The notes beneath the pieces are model-generated. The model was not told the DNA's origin and ran no database searches. It saw nothing but the letters and a program-made list of their open reading frames with translations. The translations under genes and the position numbers were made by a program. Shown here one piece after another: positions 7,647 through 15,011 of a stretch of 64,000 nucleotides of DNA. The stretch lies in contig JANWJQ010000020.1 in assembly GCA_025451875.1 (NCBI GenBank), positions 1 through 64,000 on the forward strand. The letters are read 5' to 3'. Position 1 is the first letter of the stretch. Every line of letters begins with the position of its first letter. This stretch comes from Rhizomicrobium sp. (GTDB lineage: Bacteria > Pseudomonadota > Alphaproteobacteria > Micropepsales > Micropepsaceae).

Positions 7647-8447
7647 TCAGGCTTTCCCCGTCTGGTTCTTCACCGCCTGCGCCTTGCGTGCGATTTCCGC
7701 CGGATCGTTCAGATAGCGTGCTTCCGCGGCTTTGAATTGATCGTTCAGGCGATAGGCGCGCGGCTCACCGGTGGGCAGGTCGAGCTTGGTGATGTCTTCG
7801 TCGCTGATGTTTTCGAGGTGCTTCATCAGCGCGCGCAATGAATTGCCATGGGCGGCGATGAGCACATTCTTGCCGTTCGCGAGTTGCGGAACGATGGTGT
7901 TTTCCCAATAGGGCATCACGCGGATGAGAACATCTTTCAAGCTCTCGCTGCGCGGAAGTTCCGCGTCGCTCAAATTCGCGTAACGCCGGTCGGCTTTCGG
8001 ATAATCTTCGGAGGTGATATCGACGGGCGGCGGCGGCGTGGCATAAGAGCGACGCCAGATCAGCACCTGCTCTTCGCCGAATTTCTTCACGGCCTCTTTC
8101 TTGTCATCGCCCTGCAGCGCGCCGTAATGGCGCTCGTTCAGTCGCCAGTGTTTCTCCACCGGCAGCCACATCTGGTCCATCTCTTCGAGCGCCAGCCCCA
8201 GCGTGTGGATCGCGCGGCGCAGGAGTGAAGTGTAGGTCAGGTCGAACTGGAAACCTTCCTTCGCCATCAGCTGGCCGGCCGCGCGGGCTTCCTGCACGCC
8301 TTGCTCGGTCAGGCGCACGTCGCGCCAGCCGGTGAACAGATTCTTCTTGTTCCACTCGCTTTCGCCGTGGCGGACGATAACGAGACGGCCAATGGTCTTG
8401 GACAAGGGCGTTTGCCTCACCGATTCATGCTGGATTTTCCGGACCAT
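7647..8447 (-). CDS. gpmA: 2,3-bisphosphoglycerate-dependent phosphoglycerate mutase
   Basis: Interconverts 3- and 2-phosphoglycerate in glycolysis and gluconeogenesis. The phosphohistidine motif is RLVIVRHGESEWN, with LFTGWRDVRLTEQG, the LLRRAIHTL segment, HWRLNERHYGALQG and the second histidine in IAAHGNSLRAL. The 266 residues include a roughly 14-residue N-terminal extension (MVRKIQHESVRQT); a TTG at about residue 15 is an alternative start closer to the usual length. It heads the minus-strand envelope operon; many alphaproteobacteria have the cofactor-independent gpmI in this position. Confidence 0.93.
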   Translation of the reverse strand: MVRKIQHESVRQTPLSKTIGRLVIVRHGESEWNKKNLFTGWRDVRLTEQGVQEARAAGQLMAKEGFQFDLTYTSLLRRAIHTLGLALEEMDQMWLPVEKHWRLNERHYGALQGDDKKEAVKKFGEEQVLIWRRSYATPPPPVDITSEDYPKADRRYANLSDAELPRSESLKDVLIRVMPYWENTIVPQLANGKNVLIAAHGNSLRALMKHLENISDEDITKLDLPTGEPRAYRLNDQFKAAEARYLNDPAEIARKAQAVKNQTGKA

Positions 8448-8491
8448 AGGGGCGGGGTTTTGCCCTGTCCACGCGGCGTGGAGGCGGCCAC

Positions 8492-8516
8492 TTCCTGCCG
8501 GGAAATTCCTGCCGGG
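8492..8516. promoter_or_regulatory. Direct repeat resembling FlbD (ftr) enhancer sites
   Basis: TTCCTGCCGGG occurs twice, at 8492-8502 and 8506-8516. Very similar CTTGCCGGG/TCTGCCGGG copies sit upstream of the first flagellin (29245-29276). Caulobacter FlbD binds CGGC/GCCG-containing ftr elements about 100 bp upstream of sigma-54 flagellar promoters; the position relative to flgI (start 8639) fits. The consensus is from memory, so the assignment is inferred. Confidence 0.45.
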
Positions 8517-8585
8517 TGGACCCTTTTTACCTTTGGGTAATCACATAAGTCATTGTTTTGAAACAGATATTATCGCGGGGTTCTC

Positions 8586-8600
8586 GGCATACTTCTGGCA
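8586..8600 (+). promoter_or_regulatory. Possible sigma-54 promoter of flgI
   Basis: GGCATACTTCTGGC (8586-8599) has GG and GC separated by exactly 10 bp, with GGCA and TxGCA partial matches to TGGCACG-N4-TTGCA. Transcription would start near 8611, 28 nt before the flgI ATG, with the direct repeat 70-95 bp upstream. A second look-alike at 8596-8611 has an 11-bp gap. Confidence 0.35.
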
Positions 8601-8638
8601 GGTGGTCTTGCGGAAAATAGCAAGAGCAGAACCCGCTC

Positions 8639-9772
8639 ATGGCCCGTTGCCGCCCGATCCTTGCCCGTGCCCTCGCCGCCCTGACGGCCGCGGTGGTCGC
8701 TTTCGCGCCTTTGCAGGCCTACGCCTTCAGCCGCGTGAAGGATCTCGTCGATGTCGAGGGCGTGCGCGACAACATGCTGGTCGGCTACGGCCTGGTGGTT
8801 GGCCTGAACGGAACGGGCGACTCGCTCCGCAACGCGCCGTTCACGCAGCTTTCCATCCAGACGATGCTGGAGCGCATGGGCGTAAATACCCGCGGCGCCC
8901 AGATGCAGACCAAGAACACGGCTGCCGTGATGGTCACCGCGAATCTGCCGGCCTTTACGGGACAGGGTTCTCACATCGACGTGTCGGTGAGCGCGCTGGG
9001 CGATGCGAAGAGCCTGCAGGGCGGAACGTTGCTGGTCACGCCGCTCTTCGGTGCCGACGGAAATATTTACGCGCTGGGCCAAGGTTCGGTCGCGGTTGGC
9101 GGCTTCACGGCGCAGGGCCAGAGCGCCAGCATCACGCGCGGCGTTCCGACGTCGGGCCGCATCGCCAATGGCGGCATCATCGAACGCGAGACCGGCTTTG
9201 TGCTCGCCAATGAGACCGTCTTGCGCTTGTCGCTGCGCAACCCCGATTTGACCACGGCTACGCGCATCGCCAATGCCGTCAATCATTATCTGGGCGGCGC
9301 CATCGCGACCGCGAACGATCCGGCGACGGTGCGGTTGAACGTGCCGGCTGCTTATCCGAACGGTGTCGTTGGCTTGCTCACCGATGTCGAGCAGCTCAAA
9401 ATCGATCCTGACGAGCCGGCGAAGGTGGTGATCGACGAAGATTCCGGCGTGATCGTGATGGGATCGGATGTCCGCATCTCCACCGTCGCCATCGCGCAGG
9501 GCAATCTGACCATCAAGGTCACGGAAACCCCGGAAGTCAGCCAGCCTGCACCGTTCTCCAAAACCGGCACGACGGAAGTTGTTCCGCGCACCCAGATCCA
9601 GGTCGATGACGGCAAGGGCAACAAGATGACGGTGCTGCATGACGGTGTGTCGTTGCAGAAGCTGGTCGATGGTTTGAATGCGCTGGGCGTGGGTCCGCGC
9701 GACATCATCTCTATCCTGCAGGCCATCAAGGCCGCCGGCGCCTTGCAGGCAGACATCCAGGTGATCGGATGA
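8639..9772 (+). CDS. flgI: Flagellar basal-body P-ring protein FlgI
   Basis: The 377-residue protein forms the P ring around the flagellar rod in the peptidoglycan layer. A cleavable signal peptide ends at about residue 30 (LQAYAFSRVKDL). The mature start FSRVKDLVDVEGVRDNMLVGYGLVVGLNGTGD is the FlgI signature, followed by LGDAKSLQGGTLLVTPLFGADG and a C-terminal DGVSLQKLVDGLNALGVGPRDII. Length and sequence agree with the family throughout. It overlaps the rod-binding gene by ATGA and heads a three-gene flagellar operon, probably under sigma-54 and FlbD-like control. Confidence 0.97.
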   Translation: MARCRPILARALAALTAAVVAFAPLQAYAFSRVKDLVDVEGVRDNMLVGYGLVVGLNGTGDSLRNAPFTQLSIQTMLERMGVNTRGAQMQTKNTAAVMVTANLPAFTGQGSHIDVSVSALGDAKSLQGGTLLVTPLFGADGNIYALGQGSVAVGGFTAQGQSASITRGVPTSGRIANGGIIERETGFVLANETVLRLSLRNPDLTTATRIANAVNHYLGGAIATANDPATVRLNVPAAYPNGVVGLLTDVEQLKIDPDEPAKVVIDEDSGVIVMGSDVRISTVAIAQGNLTIKVTETPEVSQPAPFSKTGTTEVVPRTQIQVDDGKGNKMTVLHDGVSLQKLVDGLNALGVGPRDIISILQAIKAAGALQADIQVIG

Positions 9773-10089
9773 GCGCCGACGCCGCTATCCAGAGCACCAT
9801 GGCGCTGGCGCAGCCGGCGGCGCCGAAAGCACCCATCAGCGCGCCCAATCTGGCGGCCGCGAAGAAGGCCGCCAAGGAATATGAGGGCGTCTTCATCTCC
9901 GAATTCATGGGCTCGATGTTCTCGGGCATCTCGACGGACGGACCGTTCGGCGGCGGACAGGGCGAAGCGATGTTTCGCTCGATGATGCTGGACCAGTACA
10001 GCAAGCAGATCGAAGCGCGGGGCGGCTTCGGCCTTTCCGCGGCAATGACCAAGCAGTTGCTGATTCATCAGGAAGCGCGTCCGCAATGA
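9769..10089 (+). CDS. Rod-binding protein (FlgJ N-domain/CheL-like)
   Basis: 106 residues carrying only the rod-binding domain found at the N-terminus of FlgJ: AAKKAAKEYEGVFISEFMGSM, then GPFGGGQGEAMFRSMMLDQYSKQIEARGGFGLS. The C-terminal glucosaminidase domain of enterobacterial FlgJ is absent, as is usual in alphaproteobacteria, where the gene is often named cheL. It should cap or chaperone the growing rod in the periplasm; no classical signal peptide is present, consistent with export through the flagellar apparatus. Start and stop overlap its neighbours by 4 bp. Confidence 0.88.
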   Translation: MSADAAIQSTMALAQPAAPKAPISAPNLAAAKKAAKEYEGVFISEFMGSMFSGISTDGPFGGGQGEAMFRSMMLDQYSKQIEARGGFGLSAAMTKQLLIHQEARPQ

Positions 10090-10511
10090 GCGAGCAGGCA
10101 AAGGGAAAGATCGAACGGCTTATCCTGCTGACGGATCGTCTGACGGACATGCTGGGTGCCGACGTCAAGGCGCTGGAAAACGGCGGCGCGAAGTCGTTGC
10201 ACAGCACAGAGCACACATTTCAACAGCTCATGCTCACGTACACGCGCGAAGCAGTGAGCGTTAATGCGGTTCTGATGAAATCGGTTCCTCCGGATTTGCG
10301 CCAGAAGCTGATGCAGTCCACCAAGGCAATGAACGATCTGCTGGCGCGTCATCAGCGCCTGGTCACGCGCGTGCGTAATGCGAGCGAAGGGATGATCCGG
10401 GCCATCGCCAAGGAAGTGGAGCGTCGTCAGATTTCCCAACGCAGCTATGCGCGGGTTCCGGCGGGCCGCCCGCCAGCGGCCGGCGCGATGGTTTATAACA
10501 GCGTCATCTGA
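10086..10511 (+). CDS. FlgN-like flagellar export chaperone
   Basis: A 141-residue, mostly helical protein (IERLILLTDRLTDMLGADVKALENG, then a long amphipathic region with LLARHQRLVTRVRNASEGMI) ending in a Pro/Ala-rich tail and VYNSVI. The two-helix hairpin pattern and its place behind flgI and the rod-binding gene fit the FlgN family, which hold hook-associated proteins before export. The family is poorly conserved, so the call rests partly on context. It is translationally coupled to the preceding gene (ATGA). Confidence 0.65.
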   Translation: MSEQAKGKIERLILLTDRLTDMLGADVKALENGGAKSLHSTEHTFQQLMLTYTREAVSVNAVLMKSVPPDLRQKLMQSTKAMNDLLARHQRLVTRVRNASEGMIRAIAKEVERRQISQRSYARVPAGRPPAAGAMVYNSVI

Positions 10512-10562
10512 CTGCCACGCCTCGCGCGGGATCGTTCTCGTCCGCCATTTTGCGGATGTCTA

Positions 10563-13376
10563 TTACGCCGTTGACGAGCTGCTCGATGAGCCGCCCGACA
10601 TCATGCTGAGCGCGAGGTTGTAACTCGCGATTTGCGAGGTGAGATAGCTCGGCGCCGGGCCGGATGCCGCCTTGTTGGTATTGCCGGTCGCGGATGCCGG
10701 CGGCGCGTTGCTCGTCTGGTAAATGTTGCGAATCGACGACAGCACGTTCAGCAATTGTGCGCGCACGGCGCCGGCGCTTGCGCTATCGGAAATTGCAAGA
10801 TTGTTGGTCAGGCCCAGACCGTAGGCCGCAGTGCCGTCCACTGAAACTGCGGGGGCGGGCGTGGAAGACGACGATGACGTCTTGGCGGCGTTGGTGATCA
10901 CACCCGGCGCGATGCCAAGGCGCCCCAGTGCATCAAAATCGCTGGGGCCGGCGATTAAAGTCGCCGTGACGCCGGGATTGACCGCAATCTTCAAACCTTC
11001 GGAGCCGCTGCCGTAGTTGACGGTCGCTTTTCCACCGCCGACGAATTCGGCGTTGATCTTGTTGGTCAGGGAGTTGAGGGTTTCACCCTGATCGATCGTG
11101 ATGGTGGCGGTGCGTGTCGATGATGCCGTCGCGATCTTGATCTGGAACGAGTCCCCCGCGCGCAGCGTCGTCGCCGTCGTCAGGTCAAGAGACTGGCTGA
11201 GGTTGAGCGTCCCTTTGGGAAGGCCAAGGGCGTCGAGCACGCTGCCGCCGTTGGGGTCGATCGCCACGGAGGCGCCGGTCGATTGGCCGTCCATACCACC
11301 ATACTGGCGTACCCAGTTCACCGCGCCGCCGCTGCCGATGGACGCAACGAAGGCGTTGGTCGTGTTGGCTGCGCTTCGAACCTGTCCCGCGACCGTCCCC
11401 GATGTCGTGCCCGCGAGATAGACCGTGCCGTCGGCGCCGACGGTCAGCGCGCCGCCTTTATCCTGCGCGCTCGTGCCGACATAGGTGACGGTGTTCGCGC
11501 TGGCGGACGTTCCGTTGTCGGTGATGCCCATGACATAGGCATCGCCCGCGCCGGAACTCGGATTGACGATGGTGGCCGTTCCCCCGCCGTTCAGATTGGC
11601 GTTGTTGGTCGAGCCGGACAGATAGATCTGATTGCCCGACACCGCGATGCTGCTGATCGTGCCGCCGTTTTGCAGATCGCCAAGATCCTGCGTCCATACC
11701 GCCGGCTGGGTCGCGTCGCCGTTCGCATATTTGGAAAGAATGGCGTGGCCGTTCTGCACGCTGGCGACGAGCAGGCTGCCATCGGATGTCGTGGTCATTG
11801 CCGAGACCTGATCGACGCCGGATGTTCCCATCTGCTGTTCGTAGACGATCTTGCCCTTGGAATTCAGTTCGGCGACGTAACCGTCCTGTTTGCCGGCGTT
11901 GGTCTGCCCGCTTTTGATCGTGCCGTTGACCTGACCGCCGATGAACACATTGCCAGACGCATCGACGGTGACGGCGTTCGATTGATTGGAATTCAAGGTC
12001 GAGAGCTGCTGCGTCCAGACCGGTGTGCCGTCGGTGGCGTATTTGGCGACGAAGCTGTCACTGTTTCCGCTGGTGTTCGCGGTCTGCGTGAGATCCGAGG
12101 TCGTCGATCCTGTCACATAGGCATTGCCGTTCTGATCAAGCGCCAGCCCGTACGCCGAGGCGGTATCGGCGGCGCCCACCATCTGCGTCCACTGCACGTT
12201 GCCGGCGGAATCGTATTTGGTGAGATAGACGTCCTGTGTGCCCTGGTTGAGCTGGCTGCCGAAATTGCCCGTCGCGTTGCCCAGGACATAGATGTTGCCG
12301 TTCGCATCGACGGCGCTGGCCTTCGCATCCGTCGTGCCGCTCGTCGGATTGGCGTTCACGTTGAAGGCGGTTTGCACCGAACCATCCAACCCGGTCAGCT
12401 TGATGATGCGGCCCTGTTGATCGGCGGCCGCGGTTGAGGCTGTGCCCTTGGACGTCGAAGCTGTGGTCGTCGGATTGCCGGTCGAGCCGACCAGATAGAG
12501 CGAGGGTTGTGTGGCGCTCGCGGAGAAGCTGACGGTTTCGCCCGCGCCCGGATTCACAGTCAGGCCATACGAGTTTTTGGTGGTTTGCGCGGCGGTGGTG
12601 GCCGACGTGGTCGTAGAGGAATCGGTAAGGACCTTCTGCAGGCGTGTGCTGAAACCGGCGGCGGACAGCTGCTGGTTCGCATAGATGATGATGTTGTTCA
12701 GCGTCAGCGGGCCCTGCACCTGGGAAAGGTCAATGGGCACGTTGGTGGTCGTGTTGCCCTTCTTCACGGCAACCGTGAAGCTCTGGCTTGTGCTTACGCC
12801 TGGCAGCGGATTGTTGATGCTCGCATCGTTGGTGAGCGTCTTGGTCGTATAGGAGAAGGACGGCAGCGGCAGGGTCGCCGTGCTTGTCACCGAGGAGCTC
12901 GTAGCGGCCGCCTGCAAGGTGAAATTGTTGAAGGTGGTCGATGAGAGATACGACTCGACCTGTTGCATCCCGGTCTGGAAGCGCGTGTTGAAGCCTGCGA
13001 TCTGGCCAGACGTCATGCCATCGCGTTGGGCCATTTTCGCGAGATAGGACAGGTTGTTGATCGCGGTGTAGAGCGAGAAGAGCTTCTGATTGTCCTGCTC
13101 CGTCTTCGCGTCCGTCGTCGATCCGGCGGAGAGCGGCACGTTGCTGGTATCGAGAAAATTCGTGATCGACAGAACTTTCGCATCATGCGCTTCCTGCGCA
13201 GGCTGTGAGAAGTCTTCCCAGGGCGGACTGTCATTCGCGGTGGCGCTGTTGGCAGCCTTCTTCGCCGCGGTCGCGGACAGCGTTGCGGATGCCGCGCTCG
13301 ACTGCGTCGTGCTGGCCGCAATCTGGGAATTGAAATAATTCACCAGCAGCGAAGAATCGAAACTCGTAATAGCCAC
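10563..13376 (-). CDS. Large Ser/Thr-rich SBBP beta-propeller protein in a flagellar locus
   Basis: 937 residues if started at the GTG at 13376, which has a Shine-Dalgarno GAGGG 5 nt upstream; a TTG at 13388 is open too. Composition is strongly Ser/Thr/Ala/Gly/Asn with almost no Cys. The middle (about 330-740) holds repeats of the SBBP type such as AVDANGNIYVLGNATGNFG, ALDQNGNAYVTGSTTSDLT and TVDASGNVFIGGQVNGTIK, expected to fold as a beta propeller. Around 745-830 is a block LRAGDSFQIKIATASSTRT and GETLNSLTNKINAEF, like segments seen in flagellar filament and cap proteins. No N-terminal signal peptide is seen, so flagellar-type export is possible. From memory it resembles Caulobacter FlaEY, which modulates flagellin expression and assembly. 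It is divergent from the TPR-GT gene at 13491. Confidence 0.6.
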   Translation of the reverse strand: MAITSFDSSLLVNYFNSQIAASTTQSSAASATLSATAAKKAANSATANDSPPWEDFSQPAQEAHDAKVLSITNFLDTSNVPLSAGSTTDAKTEQDNQKLFSLYTAINNLSYLAKMAQRDGMTSGQIAGFNTRFQTGMQQVESYLSSTTFNNFTLQAAATSSSVTSTATLPLPSFSYTTKTLTNDASINNPLPGVSTSQSFTVAVKKGNTTTNVPIDLSQVQGPLTLNNIIIYANQQLSAAGFSTRLQKVLTDSSTTTSATTAAQTTKNSYGLTVNPGAGETVSFSASATQPSLYLVGSTGNPTTTASTSKGTASTAAADQQGRIIKLTGLDGSVQTAFNVNANPTSGTTDAKASAVDANGNIYVLGNATGNFGSQLNQGTQDVYLTKYDSAGNVQWTQMVGAADTASAYGLALDQNGNAYVTGSTTSDLTQTANTSGNSDSFVAKYATDGTPVWTQQLSTLNSNQSNAVTVDASGNVFIGGQVNGTIKSGQTNAGKQDGYVAELNSKGKIVYEQQMGTSGVDQVSAMTTTSDGSLLVASVQNGHAILSKYANGDATQPAVWTQDLGDLQNGGTISSIAVSGNQIYLSGSTNNANLNGGGTATIVNPSSGAGDAYVMGITDNGTSASANTVTYVGTSAQDKGGALTVGADGTVYLAGTTSGTVAGQVRSAANTTNAFVASIGSGGAVNWVRQYGGMDGQSTGASVAIDPNGGSVLDALGLPKGTLNLSQSLDLTTATTLRAGDSFQIKIATASSTRTATITIDQGETLNSLTNKINAEFVGGGKATVNYGSGSEGLKIAVNPGVTATLIAGPSDFDALGRLGIAPGVITNAAKTSSSSSTPAPAVSVDGTAAYGLGLTNNLAISDSASAGAVRAQLLNVLSSIRNIYQTSNAPPASATGNTNKAASGPAPSYLTSQIASYNLALSMMSGGSSSSSSTA

Positions 13377-13409
13377 AACGGCCCTCAACCCGTGAAGGCG
13401 CGAATTGTC

Positions 13410-13429
13410 GGCCTTAAGACGTTAAGGCC
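13410..13429. promoter_or_regulatory. Inverted repeat in the divergent promoter region
   Basis: GGCCTTAA-GACG-TTAAGGCC is a perfect dyad with 8-bp arms. It lies 34 bp upstream of the SBBP gene start and 62 bp upstream of the TPR-GT start, so it could be an operator for either. The core contains two TTAA half-sites spaced by 4 bp. Confidence 0.5.
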
Positions 13430-13452
13430 CTGCTAAACCGGTGCTTGTGTGC

Positions 13453-13468
13453 TTAACGCGGCCTTAAC
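13453..13468. promoter_or_regulatory. CtrA-type binding box
   Basis: TTAACGCGGCCTTAAC matches TTAA-N7-TTAAC, the box of the cell-cycle regulator CtrA in alphaproteobacteria. It is 23 bp upstream of the ATG at 13491 of the TPR-glycosyltransferase gene. Caulobacter flmG, the likely homologue, is cell-cycle regulated, which fits. Confidence 0.6.
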
Positions 13469-13490
13469 AGCATGGATGCAACATACTTGT

Positions 13491-15011
13491 ATGACCGCAA
13501 CCACGAATGCGCATTACAAGCGGGGCCTTCGCTTCTCCAGGGAAGGCCGTCACGCCGAAGCGATCGACTGCTATCAGCAAGCGCTCGCAGCTGCGCCCAC
13601 CAATCCCCATGTGTTGTTCGCGCTGGGAAATACGGCCAAGGCGCTTGGTATGTCCAAGCCCGCCGAAACGTTCTTTCGTCAGGTTCTCGTTCTGGAGCCG
13701 GAACGCATCGAGGCGTTAACGAATCTTGCCAATCTCTTAAGAGCCAATGGCCAGCCGGTCGCCGCACAGGCTTTGCTGGAGCCCGCCGTGGCGCGCAATC
13801 CGCAAAGCGCCGAGCTATGGCTTACGCTTGGATCTGCTTTCCGCGAGGCTGGCGATGCCGACGCCGCGGAAAGCCATTATCGCAAGGCGTTGTCGCTGAG
13901 GGGCGATTACGTTCCGGCGCTCGCCAATCTGGCGGATATGACGGCGCAGAAAGGCGATGTCAGCGGCGCGATGGCGCTTTATGACCGAACGCTCCGCGAA
14001 GAGCCGGATAATGCGCAGGCCAAGCTCAATCGCGCCATCCTGCACCTGCTGACGGGCGATCTGAAGCAGGGTTGGCGCGATTATTCTGCGCGGCTGCGCA
14101 TCCCCGGCAAAGCGCCGCTTTGCGATCACGGTTTGCCGACGTGGGCGGGCGGATCTCTCAAGGACAAGCGTCTTCTGGTGACTGCAGAGCAGGGCGTCGG
14201 CGATCAGTTTATGTTCGCCAGCATGATCCGCGATCTCGCTGCGCGCGCAGATGAAGAAGGCGGCAGCGTCATTCTGGAATGTGAGCCGCGCCTCGTACCG
14301 CTCTTTGCGCGTTCCTTCGAAGACATCATTGTCCACGCGAGTGCGTTGGAGGGACGTCGCGGTGTCGTCCACGCGCGTTATGACTGGCTTAAGGCCGCCG
14401 GTGGCGCAGACCTGGCCGTGGAAATGGGATCGCTGACGCGGTTCTTGCGCGCCGATATCGAAAAATTTCCCAAATCCAACGCCTTTCTCGACGCCGACGA
14501 CATCGAAACACTGAATTGGCAGCGCTCATTATCGTCAGTGGCTGACGGCCCATTCATCGGCATCTGCTGGCGCAGTGGAAAACTGGCATCCGGACGCGCA
14601 CTCAATTTCGCACCCCTGGAAACATGGGGCGCGTTCATCCGCGAGATGCCGGGCACGCCCGTCTGTGTGCAATATGATGCGACGGCGGAAGAAATCGAAA
14701 AGCTCGGCGAGTTGTCCGGCAAAACGGTCGTTGTCCCGGATGGTATCGATCAAAAGCAGGAACTGGACCGCACCTGTGCGCTGGTGTCGGCGCTGGACGC
14801 CGTGGTGAGCGCGCCGACGGCAGTGGCATGGCTTTCGGCCGGCGCTGGTGTCCCGACTTACAAAATCGAGCGCGACCGGGCCTGGACGAGCTTCGGCTGC
14901 GACTATGAGCCGTTCGCTCCGGCGATGCGCTGCATGGTGCCGCACGTGCTGGGCGACTGGGCGGATAGTTTCGGAAAAACGCGCGAAGCGCTTATACGGC
15001 AACTCGCGTAG
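13491..15011 (+). CDS. TPR-domain glycosyltransferase, FlmG-like
   Basis: 506 residues from the ATG at 13491 (MTATTNAHYKRG). Residues about 1-190 are TPR repeats (AIDCYQQALAAAPTNPHVLF, ETFFRQVLVLEPERIEALTN, AESHYRKALSLRGDYVPALA). The remainder is a GT-B-like C-terminal domain with RLLVTAEQGVGDQFMFASM, GPFIGICWRSGKLASGR and VSALDAVVSAPTAVAWLSAG. The same architecture, with the same EQGxGDxFMFA motif, occurs in the protein at 31400-33154. In Caulobacter, FlmG has a flagellin-binding TPR part and a nonulosonic-acid transferase part; the neighbouring nonulosonic acid genes support that role. It overlaps the convergent SpsF-SpsG gene by 20 bp. Confidence 0.8.
   Translation: MTATTNAHYKRGLRFSREGRHAEAIDCYQQALAAAPTNPHVLFALGNTAKALGMSKPAETFFRQVLVLEPERIEALTNLANLLRANGQPVAAQALLEPAVARNPQSAELWLTLGSAFREAGDADAAESHYRKALSLRGDYVPALANLADMTAQKGDVSGAMALYDRTLREEPDNAQAKLNRAILHLLTGDLKQGWRDYSARLRIPGKAPLCDHGLPTWAGGSLKDKRLLVTAEQGVGDQFMFASMIRDLAARADEEGGSVILECEPRLVPLFARSFEDIIVHASALEGRRGVVHARYDWLKAAGGADLAVEMGSLTRFLRADIEKFPKSNAFLDADDIETLNWQRSLSSVADGPFIGICWRSGKLASGRALNFAPLETWGAFIREMPGTPVCVQYDATAEEIEKLGELSGKTVVVPDGIDQKQELDRTCALVSALDAVVSAPTAVAWLSAGAGVPTYKIERDRAWTSFGCDYEPFAPAMRCMVPHVLGDWADSFGKTREALIRQLA

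Noticed and set aside
8596..8611. TGGCAGGTGGTCTTGC as the sigma-54 promoter of flgI
   Set aside because: GG and GC are 11 bp apart rather than 10; kept only as an alternative in the findings.
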